A DNA stretch of 64,000 nucleotides from positions 770,132 to 834,131 of the forward strand of contig QANY01008278.1 of NCBI GenBank assembly GCA_003255025.1, read 5' to 3'. The notes under the pieces were generated by a model that saw nothing but the letters and a program-made list of their open reading frames with translations, was not told the origin of the DNA and searched no databases. The stretch is from Datisca glomerata (lineage: Eukaryota; Streptophyta; Magnoliopsida; Cucurbitales; Datiscaceae). Position 1 is the first letter of the stretch; each line of letters begins with the position of its first letter. Made by a program: the position numbers and the translations under genes. Below, piece after piece: positions 1-9,529 of the stretch.

Positions 1-71
1 GCCCACTATTTGTAATTACCAAGCCTAAATGTTTTTCATCTTAAAGCTCGGATCCTCAAACCACAATGTAA

Positions 72-2600
72 CAACAACCTCGGGTTCCTAAAACTACAAG
101 GTTTTATCAAAGTTGGGCTCTTGAAACACAAATATCACGACAACCTCTACATGAAAGCATTCCTCGATTTGAGAGTTTTGATCATTTTGAAAGGAACTAT
201 CATGATGATGATGTTTTTGGTCATGACAATTATAATGTTTTCGAGGATGAGGATGTTGATGTTCATGGAGATGATGATGATGATTTTGATCAGGGGGCGT
301 ATGATGATGCAATCCATGGAGATGACCATGATGAAGCTATCAGTGGAGACGACCATACAACAATTCTAGACTTGAATACTGGTCTTGAGCCTGAGACCAT
401 TTGTCCATTGCCATCACAACCTGATTTGAGTGAACAATGTCCTGGGTCCAGTGAGCAACGGGCTGATTTGAATCAGCTTGTATCAGACACAATAAATATG
501 GATGATTTGTACAATGATAAAGTCGAGCTGCTTAAGGTTGCTCGTATGATGGCCATCCGAAGAAATTTTGAGTTTCAGATCTTTAAGTCAAGCTAGTCAA
601 TATTGCTATTTATATGTGTTGAGAAAACATGTCAATGGAGGTTACATGCCATGAAATTGAAAAATTGTCCATATTTCAAAGTTACAAAGTTCATCAATAC
701 ACTTACATGCACATTTGAAGTTTTCAGACATGAACACCATCAGACTACATATTGATTGATTAGTCATTCTATACGGTCCAAATAATCGGGTGTCGGACGT
801 ATATATAGGCCAAAAGACATAATTGAAGATTTTCGGCTTGATTTTAGTGTCAACATAGGTTATTATAAGGCATGGAGGGCTAGGGAATATGTATTGGAAT
901 TAGTTCGAGGGTCTCCTGAAGACAACTATAGGTTGCTCCCAACATATTGTCATATGTTAGAATAAAAAAATTCAGTTACTTATTTTTTATTTTGTCATCA
1001 TAATGTCTACACGAGTACTACATGATGGTTAGACGGACCTTATGTAGTCATCCTGTAATCTACACCATGGTTACACGGACCTCGTGTAGTCATCGTGTAG
1101 TCTACATGATGGTTACACGAATCTCGTGTAGTCATCATGTGGTCTACACAATGGTTATACGGACCTCGTGTAGTCATCGTGTAGTTTACACGATGGTTAC
1201 ACGGACCTCGTGTAGTCATCGTGTGGTCTACACGATGGTTACACGGACCTCGTGTAGTTATCGTGTCGTTTACACCATAGTTACACGGACCTCATGCAGT
1301 CATCGCATAGTTTACACGGGGGTTACACGGATCTCGTGTACCCATCATGTCCACTATGTACTCTTTCGATTTTAATACAACAATATTAAATATTTTTTAG
1401 GGACAACAACACACATAGATACCGATGAGCAGAATCATTTTAAATATTTTTTTGTGGCTCTTGGACCCTCTTTTCGTGGATTTTTCAGATGTATACGGCC
1501 TATCATTGTTGTTGACGCAACCGCCTTAAAAGCCAATACAAACGGGTATTATTTGTTGCAACAATAAATGATGAGAACAACCAAGTATATCCCATTTCAT
1601 TTGAAAATGCTGATTAAAAAAATAATGATGCATGAGAATGGTTCTTCCATAAACTTCACGATGTAATGGGTGATTCGGAAGACTTGATATTTATATCCAA
1701 CAGGCATACAAGTATACTAAATACTGTAAATGTTATCTTTCCCAATGTGCTTCATGGAGCTTGCATCTTCCATATGGGCCAAAATATCAAATCAATTTAT
1801 AAAAAGGAAGACGCATTCGCATTGTTTTTGAAAGCAGTAAAAGTATACCTTCAATCAGAATTCGATCAACTGATGATTCATTTTACAAGTGCATTTTAAG
1901 ATATTTCACAATACGTGTCGGTGAGCGGAGTTGAGAGGTGGGCACGTTCCCGTTTTGATGGAAGGAAATACAATATAATGGCTACAAACATCGCATGATG
2001 TTTGAATGAGGTTTTGAAGGATACTAGAAAGCTTCCCATGACATGCCTTATAGAACATATCCGTGACATGTTACAATGGTGGTTCTATGAATGACGGACG
2101 ACTGCCTATCAAATCACCTCGCAGATTACAGATTGGTTGAGACTAAGCTTAATAAGAAGCATTTTGCATCACATACACTATCATTGTTTCCTTCTGACAT
2201 CCACCACTTTCGTGTTGCGGGTGGGGGTAGGGAAGCAATGGTAAATTTGCATCTTATGACCTGTACATACAGAGAATTTGATCTTGATCAAATTCCATGC
2301 AAGCGTGCGTTGGTTGCATGTCGGCAGCGCAATATTTCCGCATACATTATGTGTTCGAGGTTCTATAAAAATGAGGCTCTAATTGCTACATATGCAGAAA
2401 CAATAAATCCTCTTAAGGATCAAGCAGATTGGGTCATCAGCCAGGAGGTTCATAAAAAAGTGCTATTGCCACCTATAATGAGCGGCAAAGTGGCAGACTT
2501 GGGAGAAAAAGAATTTAATCTAGAGGTGAGGAAGTAGTGAGAAGGAAGTGCAAATGGTGTGGGAAAATTGGCCACACTCGATAAATATGTAGAAATCCAA
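72..2600 (+). pseudogene. MULE transposase (MURA-type) pseudogene
   Basis: A DDE transposase of the Mutator superfamily would cut and rejoin element ends in the nucleus. The frame is open from 72 to 596 and encodes an Asp/His-rich N-terminal stretch, then the family's DNA-binding entry (VELLKVARMMAIRRNFEF). After the stop it continues in other frames: CQWRLHAMKL near 630, then a block with YYKAWRAREYVLELVRGSPE near 860-930. The MULE core follows array A: VALGPSFRGF and RPIIVVDAT near 1450-1520, then 1666-1899 with SNRH where SDRH is usual, so the second catalytic Asp is Asn. WARSRFDGRKYN follows near 1940. The SWIM finger (2091-2537) reads CTY...CKR instead of CxC...CxH, losing two ligands. 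A CCHC knuckle (CKWCGKIGH, then a stop) ends it near 2590. It is clearly a pseudogene. Confidence 0.88.
996..1362. repeat. Palindromic minisatellite array A (class 1, 42 bp unit)
   Basis: About eight copies of a 42 bp unit. Each contains TCGTGTAG next to GTCTACACGA; these arms are exact reverse complements around one central base. Between them lies a locus-specific spacer (TGGTTACACGGACC). The array interrupts the transposase reading between the block ending near 970 and the block starting at about 1400, where TTTTTTAG/GG looks like a splice acceptor, so it may lie in an intron. Because 42 is a multiple of 3, one frame (1022-1375) stays open as a 14-residue repeat; this is a by-product, not a protein I would defend. 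Confidence 0.92.
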
Positions 2601-2617
2601 TTCCTTTATCTCAACAT

Positions 2618-2999
2618 GATGACCAAGCCACTTAAACATAAATATGACATTTGTAGACTTAAATTAAATATTAATATAAAAATATACTTGTGTTTGTTAT
2701 TTAATAATGTCATAAGTTTAACTTGCCTGAATCCTACACAAAAACTTCATGGGATTCGTGTAGGATTCATGTAGGCTACACGATGACTTCACAGGCATCG
2801 TGTAGACTACACTAGAACTTCACGAGCATCGTGTAGACTACACGAGCATCGTGTAGACTACACGATGAATTCACGGGCATCGTGTAGACTACACGATGAA
2901 TTCACGGGCATCGTGTAAACTACACTAGAAGTTCACTGGCTCTAGGATGACCAAGCCATTTTAACATAAATAATGACCTTTGTAGACTTAAATTAAATT
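2618..2999. repeat. 54 bp direct duplication bracketing part of array B
   Basis: The segment starting GATGACCAAGCC and ending CTTAAATTAAAT at 2618-2671 occurs again, slightly diverged, at 2945-2999. The first copy lies just after the transposase zinc knuckle and the second inside the palindromic array. The pair suggests that array B grew by a duplication that took unique flanking sequence with it, rather than by simple slippage alone. Confidence 0.8.
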
Positions 3000-3245
3000 C
3001 ACGGGGATCATGTAGACTACACGAGAACTTCACGGGCATCGTGTAGTCATGGTGTATACAACACTAGAACTTCGCGGGCATCGTATAGTCATCATGTAAA
3101 TTGCACGATGACTTCATGGGTATCATGTAGTCATCGTGTAGACTGCACTAGAACTTCACGGGCATCATGTAGGCTATACGAGAACTTCACGGGCATCATG
3201 TAGTCATCGTGTAAACTACACAATGACTTCACGGTCATCATGTAC
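2745..3245. repeat. Palindromic minisatellite array B (class 1, about 31 bp unit)
   Basis: The same CGTGTAG/CTACACG palindrome as array A recurs, but the spacer here is TGAATTCACGGGCA or a variant and the unit is about 31 bp. More than ten units are present, many with one or two changes, some with ACTAGAAC in place of ACGATGAA. The array lies between the 3' ends of the two convergent MULE genes (transposase end near 2600, Ulp1 end at 3359). Confidence 0.9.
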
Positions 3246-3358
3246 GATTTAGGCATTCTAATTAAACTTTATGACATTATTAAATAACAACACAATTATA
3301 TTTCTATAATCTAAAATTGACAATTTAATAAAATAAAAATTCATAAAATATATCCATA

Positions 3359-3922
3359 TTATTTCAGTACAACATTGCCACGTGCAAATAACTCAACTGC
3401 AATTCGTCTTCGATATTTTGGCATTTGTTGTTGAGTTATTTTTTGGAGGTTCTTCCCATATGCAAGGGCTTTGACAAAATTAAGAGTAAGTACCCCACAA
3501 TCGAACCTACAAAACATATGAAATGTAAAAATACAATTAAATAATATGTACTCATTCGCTCGTTGTGGACACTTCATGATCTCATATTTTCACTCATATT
3601 TAGGTTGAACCTCCTGTCTTCTCTCATAAATATTCATCATTTGAGCTAGCCGAGGGACAATCTTCATAAAAGGTTTCATCATTTCAATGTACAAGGAGCA
3701 TTGATATGGGGTGTTCATGGAGTTATAAATACGAATACACTGGCCAATCAAATCAAGCTCAACCGCAATCCAATGACTGCAGTTCATATTCATTGAAAAG
3801 ATAACCTTATCTGAATGTTCCCAACTCCTTCGAAAATTTGTCCGCAGGCCGAGGACCAGGTACCGGAGCTGATCATCAACATCAATATCCCAGCCCGTGG
3901 GATCTTGCTCAAACTCTGCCAT
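3359..3922 (-). pseudogene. Ulp1-like C48 cysteine peptidase domain (MULE-borne), exons with a short intron
   Basis: Ulp1 peptidases cleave SUMO-type conjugates; many plant MULEs carry a copy of unknown role. The upstream block (3922-3552) has the catalytic His in SHWIAVELDL and, where VYDS is usual, IRIYNS, so the Asp is replaced by Asn. After a probable 45 bp intron (3551-3507, minus-strand donor GA/GTACAT, acceptor TTTGTAG/GTTCG) comes the catalytic Cys in FDCGVLTLNF and a helix rich in KAL, KYRRR, ending at 3359. The same intron is seen in the related copy at 40.6-41.0 kb. The intron is short for a plant, so its length may reflect deletion. Confidence 0.82.
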
Positions 3923-3999
3923 TCAGCCAGACAGGTTCTCCTGTAATGTCACAAGAAAAAATTTAAATCCTCAACGTCAATAAAAAATGGTCACGAAGA

Positions 4000-4222
4000 C
4001 TACACAAAGTCTACACGAGACTCATGAAGGCATCATGTAGTCTATACGAGACCCATGAAGGCCTCATGTAGTCTACACGAGGGAGCGTGAAGGCCTCGTG
4101 TAGTCTACACGAAGTCTACACGAGGTCAGTTAAGGCCTTGTGTAGCCTACACAAAGTCTACACGAGGGAGCGTGAAGGCCTCGTGTAGTCTACATGAAGT
4201 TTACACGAGCCCCGTAGACTAC
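4000..4222. repeat. Palindromic minisatellite array C (class 1, about 32 bp unit)
   Basis: Six or so units built on CTCGTGTAG and CTACACGAG with the local spacer GGAGCGTGAAGGC. A shorter variant ACGAAGTCTACACGA also occurs. The array lies just upstream (on -) of the Ulp1 block, between it and the acidic linker, again in a position that would be non-coding. Confidence 0.9.
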
Positions 4223-4564
4223 GGTGTGCAATTCATTAAGTGTAAAACAAATCATACTTGCACAAACAAATCACCAACATTGATTCTGATTTGAGGGTTA
4301 TATTCTTGCAAATCCCTCCTCATGAGCACCAGGTATGCATCGATATGCTGCAATGTAATAAACATTAGTTAAGATATTTATAATTATTTTAAATACCATA
4401 TTAAAAAAGATTATAAATAACTTCTTACATCTGACTCAAGCCATTGATAAGGTGAAGCGACTAGTTTTTTTTAACCAGGTAAGGTCAACGGTACAAAATT
4501 CAACGTTTACTTTCTCGCTCCTGCAACGTAAGTATAGATCAAAGTTAGGTATATGGTTGGTTTC

Positions 4565-4652
4565 CTACAAGATGGTTACACGGACCTCGTGTAGTCTACA
4601 AGATGGTTATACTGATCTCGTGTAGACTACATGATGACTACACGAGGTCCTT
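4565..4652. repeat. Palindromic minisatellite patch D (class 1)
   Basis: About two units of the same family with the spacer GATGGTTACACGGACC, which matches the spacer of array A rather than its near neighbour C. It directly abuts the Glu/Lys-coding low-complexity tract of the DUF1985/Ulp1 pseudogene. Confidence 0.85.
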
Positions 4653-5192
4653 CTCTTCTTCTTTTTCTTCTTTTTCTTTTTCTTCCTTCTGTTCCTTCTC
4701 TTCTTCTTCTTCTTTTTCCTTCTCTACCATCTCCTCTTCTTCTTCCTTATCTATCATATCTTCTTCTTTTTCATCCTTCTCTCCTTCTTCATTTTTTTTC
4801 ACTTCCTTCTTAATCTCCATATCCTCCCCGTCGCTAGCAGTCATTATGGCAGATTGAGGACATAATGAATAATCATATAACCTCGATTTTACCAGACGAT
4901 CCATAAAAATTTTAATTTGGAAAATTGTAAAGGAAATGTCTCATTGCATGGACATAACCTTCTTATACATTGAAGTGATCTTTTGGTCCATTCCAATCAG
5001 ACATTTCCTCAACCAATCTTCATGTCCACTGAACTTCTTGGAGACAACCTTCTTCTCCTCTATTTTTTCATTGGCCTCTTCGGACCTCTTCCTCTTATTC
5101 TTCTCCTCTTCCTTTTCAATGGCCATCTCCTCCTCATTAGCCTCATCTTCTACTGGAAAGGGTATGGAGGAGGCGTCGACTAAAAAAAGCAT
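4638..5192 (-). pseudogene. Charged linker of the DUF1985-Ulp1 pseudogene
   Basis: Two minus-strand frames (5192-4941 and 4904-4638) encode stretches dominated by Glu and Lys, for example NEEEMAIEKEEEKNKRKR and a long KEEEEE-type run. Proteins with DUF1985 at the start and Ulp1 at the end usually have an acidic, partly coiled linker between them, and position and strand fit. The codons (TTC/CTT/TCC on +) also make this a pyrimidine-rich low-complexity tract, so part of its length may come from slippage. Confidence 0.6.
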
Positions 5193-5220
5193 GTAATATT
5201 AAGCAGACAAAATAGAAAAA

Positions 5221-5412
5221 GGTGACTACACGATGGTTACACAGGCCTCGTGTAGTCATCATGTAGACTACATGATGCTTACACGGACCTCGTGTAGTCA
5301 TCTGGCCTTGATGTTACCAGATCGATGTACCATCGTGTAGACTACACTATAACTACACGAGATCCATGTAATTATCCTGTAGAGTACACGATGACTACAT
5401 GAGGTCCGTGTT
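5221..5412. repeat. Palindromic minisatellite array E (class 1)
   Basis: Four to five degenerate units: TGACTACACGATGGTTACACAGGCCTCGTGTAG and relatives, given here only in part, with both CTACACGA and TCGTGTAG arms. A 35 bp unrelated piece (CTGGCCTTGATGTTACCAG) interrupts the middle. It lies between the DUF1985 block and the linker block of the minus-strand gene, at an intron-like position. Confidence 0.85.
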
Positions 5413-5859
5413 CAAGAAAAAAAAGGGTAGAAAATTATTTTGAACATACCTTCTCTCCAACTACTGATCTCCAAAAGCTTTTTTCTTCTTTCTCCTCAGT
5501 AGGGACCAAGGAAAGAACTGTCAACTAAAAATGTAAGAAACATAAATTAGTATATGTGAAAGTAATATAAATTAACTTGTCACGATAGGTCACCAACATA
5601 CATGCTCCTTCGAAAAAATTTATTTTTGAATATTCTCAACTGGTACTATCGTGGTCGGACATCACTTGAGAATCCTTGACACCTTGGTCGAAACCTAATA
5701 ACTATAAAAATAGCCACCAAGGGGATAGTTTCAAATGCCCACCAAGGGAATAGTTTCAAATACCCATGCCTATTTAAACAAAATAGAGTAATTCAATATT
5801 CAACACATAAATAATTCAATACATCACTACATAGAATTAAATAAATTGTACCTCGAAGG

Positions 5860-6500
5860 CAAATGAACATCAGTTGAGTGAATACCCATGAACATCGACA
5901 AGGGATTTCTGTGTTTTTTTTTCTTGACCTTTAAGATCACCAAGAACAACCTTTGTATTCTTAACAATTAATAAATGATTTCATGGTTTTGTAGAACGAG
6001 AGTTCTCCCCACGGATATTGGTTGAACGCTTTAAGGTCATTAACCAAACCAACCATCTCTTAAAATGCTTTAACAAATAAATCAGAGCCATCTTGTCCCC
6101 ATTAGACTCTGACTTATATTCAGATTTTTTAAACTTCTCCTCCAACTCAGTCATGGTTATTGATTGAGCTTTAGAAAAGTACAGATCATACAGTCTCTTT
6201 GGGCCACAACTCTTTTTATCATCCCGGGATTCACTGAACTTTAGTCCGGTCATCCACGAGAATTGCTTCTTGGAGAAACATAGTGGTTCCTCATTGATAA
6301 GAAACCAAATTTCCTCCTCAGATGGAGTGCTGTTGACATATTCGGTCTCTCTGGCTAGCAACTGGTGGCAGACAGTTGTTGAAGACTTCAGGGCTGTGAG
6401 ATCAAAGAGATGGCCAAAGCATCTCCCTAAATAGGGAGAGTTGATGAGCTGTCAGCTTGGTCTTGATAACCTCTATGCAGTGGATATTGCATTTACATTG
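5860..6500 (-). pseudogene. DUF1985 domain of the MULE-borne Ulp1 gene
   Basis: Read on -, the frame at 6361-5981 encodes EIWFLINEEPLCFSKKQF, then WMTGLKFSES, RLYDLYFSKAQSIT and LEEKFKKSEYKS, which follow the order of DUF1985 (..WF.i.g..lrFs..eF...TGLk.., R..d.yF, ..L...F). Upstream in shifted frames, up to about 6500, CFGHLFDLTALKSS and CHQLLARE fit the domain start. Downstream, NHLLIVKNTK fits its end. Frameshifts near 6395 and 5995 break it. DUF1985 has no known biochemical role; in plants it is found almost only beside Ulp1 in such elements. Confidence 0.75.
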
Positions 6501-6604
6501 ACCCTTGCTTTTGGAATTGTGTTAACGTCATGGGCGTATCTTAGTTGCATCTTTGATGAAGCCATAACCTGTAGAATATTCAAGGAAAATATAAGATCAA
6601 GAAA

Positions 6605-7112
6605 TGTATACGATGCTTGTGTAGTCATCGTGTAGACTACACGGGTGTACACGATGCTCGTGTAGTCATCGTGTAGACTACACGAGGTGTACACGATTCT
6701 GGTGTAGTCATCTTGTAGATTACACGAGGTGTACATGATTCTCGTGTAGCATCGTGTAGACTACAGGAGGAGTACACGATGCTCGTGTAGTCATCGTGTA
6801 GACTACACGATGAGTAGATGATGCTCGTGTAGTCATCATGTAGACTACACGAACCTGGTGTAGTTTTCATGTAGACTACACTATGACAACACGAGGTTTG
6901 TGTAGTCCTCGAGTAGCTACGCGAGGAGTACATGATTATTGTATATTCCTCATGTAGCCTACATGAAGCTTACACTACCCTCGTGTAGTTCTCATGTAGC
7001 CTACACGAGGCTTGTTCAACCCTCGTGTAGTACTCATGTAGCCTACACGAGGATTACACGACCCACGTGCAGTCCTCGTGTAGACTACGCGAGGGGTACA
7101 CGACCCTAGTGT
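6605..7112. repeat. Palindromic minisatellite array F (class 1), longest copy
   Basis: More than a dozen units with the TCGTGTAG/CTACACGA palindrome. The left half uses GGTGTACACGATGC as spacer; the right half changes to GGATTACACGACCC with TCCTCGTGTAG. So spacer type shifts along the array, as expected if homogenisation is local. It lies upstream of the DUF1985 block, between the minus-strand gene and the right end of the element. The frame 6933-6637 on - is open only because of this repeat. Confidence 0.9.
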
Positions 7113-7130
7113 AACCTAGGAAATAGACAC

Positions 7131-7392
7131 CCACGAAGAACAACACCTCAGAAACCTAGAAATCAACACTCAGAAACCCTGTAGAAAAAACATTCAGAAA
7201 CCTAGATAACAAAAATATAAGAAACCCAAAAAAATCAACCTTGTTGTGATTCGAACATCCAAAAAAAAAAATAGAAACGTAGAAATCCAGAAAAAATCCC
7301 TTAGAAACCCAGAAAAAACTCCTCAGAATCCCAGAAAAAATATCTCAGAATCTAGAACAAAAACTCAGGAACCCAAAAACTTAGCTTTTTAT
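7131..7392. repeat. Degenerate CAGAAACCTAGAAA tandem repeat
   Basis: About twelve imperfect copies of an 18-22 bp A-rich unit such as CAGAAACCCAGAAAAAA and CAGAATCCCAGAAAAAA. It lies just outside array F and inside the presumed right end of the MULE. No coding sense on either strand. Confidence 0.75.
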
Positions 7393-7448
7393 TTTTTCTT
7401 GCTGCGGGAGACGAAGACTCAAGGATTTACATAGAGAAAGAGAGATGC

Positions 7449-7449
<1 letters not shown>

Positions 7450-7490
<41 letters not shown>
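7450..7490. repeat. (GA)n microsatellite
   Basis: About 19 uninterrupted GA dinucleotides following GCTGC and ending GTAACAG. Confidence 0.97.
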
Positions 7491-7689
7491 ACAGTAAGAC
7501 GAATGGGTGAGGTTTTGTGTAATCATCTTTTTATAAGCCGTCGTTTGGAATTTGTGAAGGGGTGTTTGGTAACTTCACATGCTGATTTTGAATTTAATGT
7601 TGACCAGGGGTCAGGGTAAACGAAAATTAATGTTAGGATCTATCTCTGCAAATTTGTTAGTGTAGGGGTCTACTTTAATAAAAAAAACC

Positions 7690-8280
7690 CTTTCTAAAAC
7701 CTAGACTTCTCTATTTTCTAATTCGCCGCTCAAACAAAGCTCCCAAAAAAACCATAGTTTCAAAACTCACAGCCCCTCTCAACTGTCGGCCGCCATCTTT
7801 GGGTCTCTCAATCACTCGGTGCCTTCTTTGTCTCTTAGTCGATCACCTTCTCCGTATCTCAAACGTTCATCTCTGTCTCAATCCCTTGCCTTCGGCTATG
7901 TCTCTCAGTCCCTCGCTGCTCATCATACCCAGCAACTCCCTCGAAGCCAACATGTGTTTTATCATGCTAAGCTTCAAATGCAATAACATCATCGGTACTT
8001 GGACTGACGAGTTCTTCTCTCTCTCCTCTTTTTATCTCACGTAGACTTGGACTGGGAGTCTATAAGTCAATCTCATGGAGTTTCACTTGTAATCAGTCTC
8101 TTTCTTCATAGATTATTCATTCATTAGAGTAAGTTCTTCATTCTCTCAAAATTTTAGGGTGTTAATTTTGACTCATTTTCAAATATAAACTGAAAATATC
8201 TTGTTAGGCTTAAGATTAAAGTCATAAAGTGTGATTTCGAAATTGTTAGGGTTTCTTCAAATTTTCTGGAGTTTTTTTTT
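7690..8280 (+). other. Unassigned stretch with a leader-like start, possible host-gene remnant
   Basis: The stretch begins AAAACCTAGACTTCTCTATTT and is C/T-rich with CCTCTCAACTGTCGGCCGCC, a look common in 5' leaders of plant housekeeping genes. A frame of 81 codons (7799-8044) starts with an ATG in TTTGGG context and matches no family I recognise. The TCTC-rich composition lowers the value of that open frame. It could equally be a captured fragment or part of an LTR. Confidence 0.2.
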
Positions 8281-8281
8281 T

Positions 8282-8466
8282 GCATCAGTGACAAATAATT
8301 GTCTCGAACCGCAACGGACCGAACCGGTATTGCACGGTTCGGCTTGATTCGGTTCTTCTCTAAACAGCGGTTCGGTTCGATTCTTGTGTTAGAAAAAACT
8401 AATTTTTCGATTCGGTTTAGTTTAAACTCCTAAATAGTACTGAACCGAACTGTTTACACACCTAGT
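8282..8466. mobile_element. Small hAT-like remnant rich in GGTTCGGTTCG/CGAACCGAACC
   Basis: The segment is full of GAACCG/CGGTTC words in both orientations, like the subterminal regions of the hAT elements at 23559, 43832 and 49364. Its right end TTTACACACCTA resembles their TAGGGGTGT-type terminus read on -. I found no convincing left terminus or 8 bp duplication, so this is a remnant or a decayed copy. Confidence 0.45.
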
Positions 8467-8689
8467 TCATTCACAAACTCAATCTCTTTAAATCCACCTT
8501 AATCAATTTCTCAAGAAAATAATTCCAACTTTTTTAATTGCTAGTTCCTAAAATATGCCTTGCGTGATAAACATCGAGTGTTTGGAGAGTTTATTGAATA
8601 ATATAGGATTTCGTTCAAATAAATATAGTTGGTTAAAATTATAGTGTTTTTAAATAATATAATTTTGGGAAAAGTAGACTGATATTCCT

Positions 8690-9285
8690 GAAGTTTACTT
8701 AAAAAATACGGACACCCCTTATAATTTTGAAAAAGACACAAATCTCCCTTCACATTTCATTTTGTGGACAAAAAACCTAAATTCCTTAAATATTTTCTAA
8801 ATGGCGTTTAATTAATTCCTAATACCAAAAATACCCTCAGGTAACCATTATTAATGGGCGTTGACAAAAAAACCATTACTAATGGTAGGTTTTGAGTCAT
8901 TTGAGAAGGAAGAGGGAGACCTGCGCCAGGAGTAGTGGCAAAGCTAATGGGGTTACACTCACTTCCAGATGTCTCACGCAGCAAATCTGTCAAATTCGTT
9001 AATTATTTGCTTAAACTAACCTCATTCAAGCTCAACACCGCCGCGTCAGAACTTCGTCATCATTTCGTGAGGTCGCGTCATTGTTAAACCAACTAAACGA
9101 TTTCTTGGTTGTGTTTCAACAATGGAGGGGACCCTGACCAATTTAGGGCAATTGGGTCGAATTTAAAGAAATATGAAGATATGGGTTTCGTAGAAGCTAA
9201 GCAGGGAAGGAACAGAGAAGCAAGAAGGAGAATGTGAAGCAGAGAGGGATGCAGATAACGAGGAAAGATAATCAAAGACATGAGA
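8690..9285. other. Non-coding stretch, no gene recognised
   Basis: Minus-strand frames here (8993-8808, 9329-9093) have no family features. Nothing else stands out. Confidence 0.5.
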
Positions 9286-9480
9286 GTAAGATTTCTAAGA
9301 TGAAAAATGAACGGACGGTTCAAATGCAACAGATCTGTCTCCTATTCTAAGTAAGATTTCTAAGATGAAAAATGAACGGAAGGTTCAGATGCAACATATC
9401 TGTCTCCTATTCTAAGTAAGATTTCTAAGATGAAAAATGAACGGACGGTTCAGATGTAACAGATTTGTCTCCTATTCTCA
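9286..9480. repeat. Three tandem copies of a 65 bp unit
   Basis: Units start at 9286, 9351 and 9416, each beginning GTAAGATTTCTAAGATG and ending CTCCTATTCTAA or a near variant. They differ at only a few positions, so the triplication is much younger than the decayed elements nearby. Confidence 0.95.
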
Positions 9481-9529
9481 GAATAAGAGACCATCTGTAT
9501 CCATACACCGGTGGGCGTTGCAACGGGGC

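Larger units (their letters stand above)
1..7690. mobile_element. Ulp1-carrying (Kaonashi-like) Mutator-like element, left end outside the window
   Basis: The stretch holds a MULE transposase pseudogene on + (72-2600) and, facing it, a DUF1985-linker-Ulp1 pseudogene on - (about 6500 down to 3359). This gene pair is the known content of Ulp1-bearing MULEs in plants. Six arrays of the same palindromic minisatellite lie in the gaps between coding blocks. The left terminus is not seen. The right terminus is guessed near 7690: read on -, the sequence there starts GGGTTTTTTTTATTAAAG and continues with runs like those at the ends of the other MULEs of this window. No target duplication could be tested, since only one end is present. 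The element is dead: both genes carry stops and altered key residues. Confidence 0.75.

Noticed and set aside
1022..1375. 117-codon frame with a 14-residue repeat
   Set aside because: It is the translation of the 42 bp palindromic array, whose length keeps one frame open. It interrupts a transposase gene and shows no signs of a real protein.
4603..4857. Plus-strand Ser/Phe/Leu-rich frames
   Set aside because: They are the reverse of the Glu/Lys linker of the minus-strand DUF1985/Ulp1 pseudogene.
6637..6933. 98-codon minus-strand frame with YTSCSLHDD-type repeats
   Set aside because: Translation of array F; no independent evidence.
996..7112. Palindromic repeats with spacers, as in a CRISPR array
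   Set aside because: The spacers are nearly identical within an array, repeats are irregular, there are no cas genes and the setting is a plant transposon. These are minisatellites.
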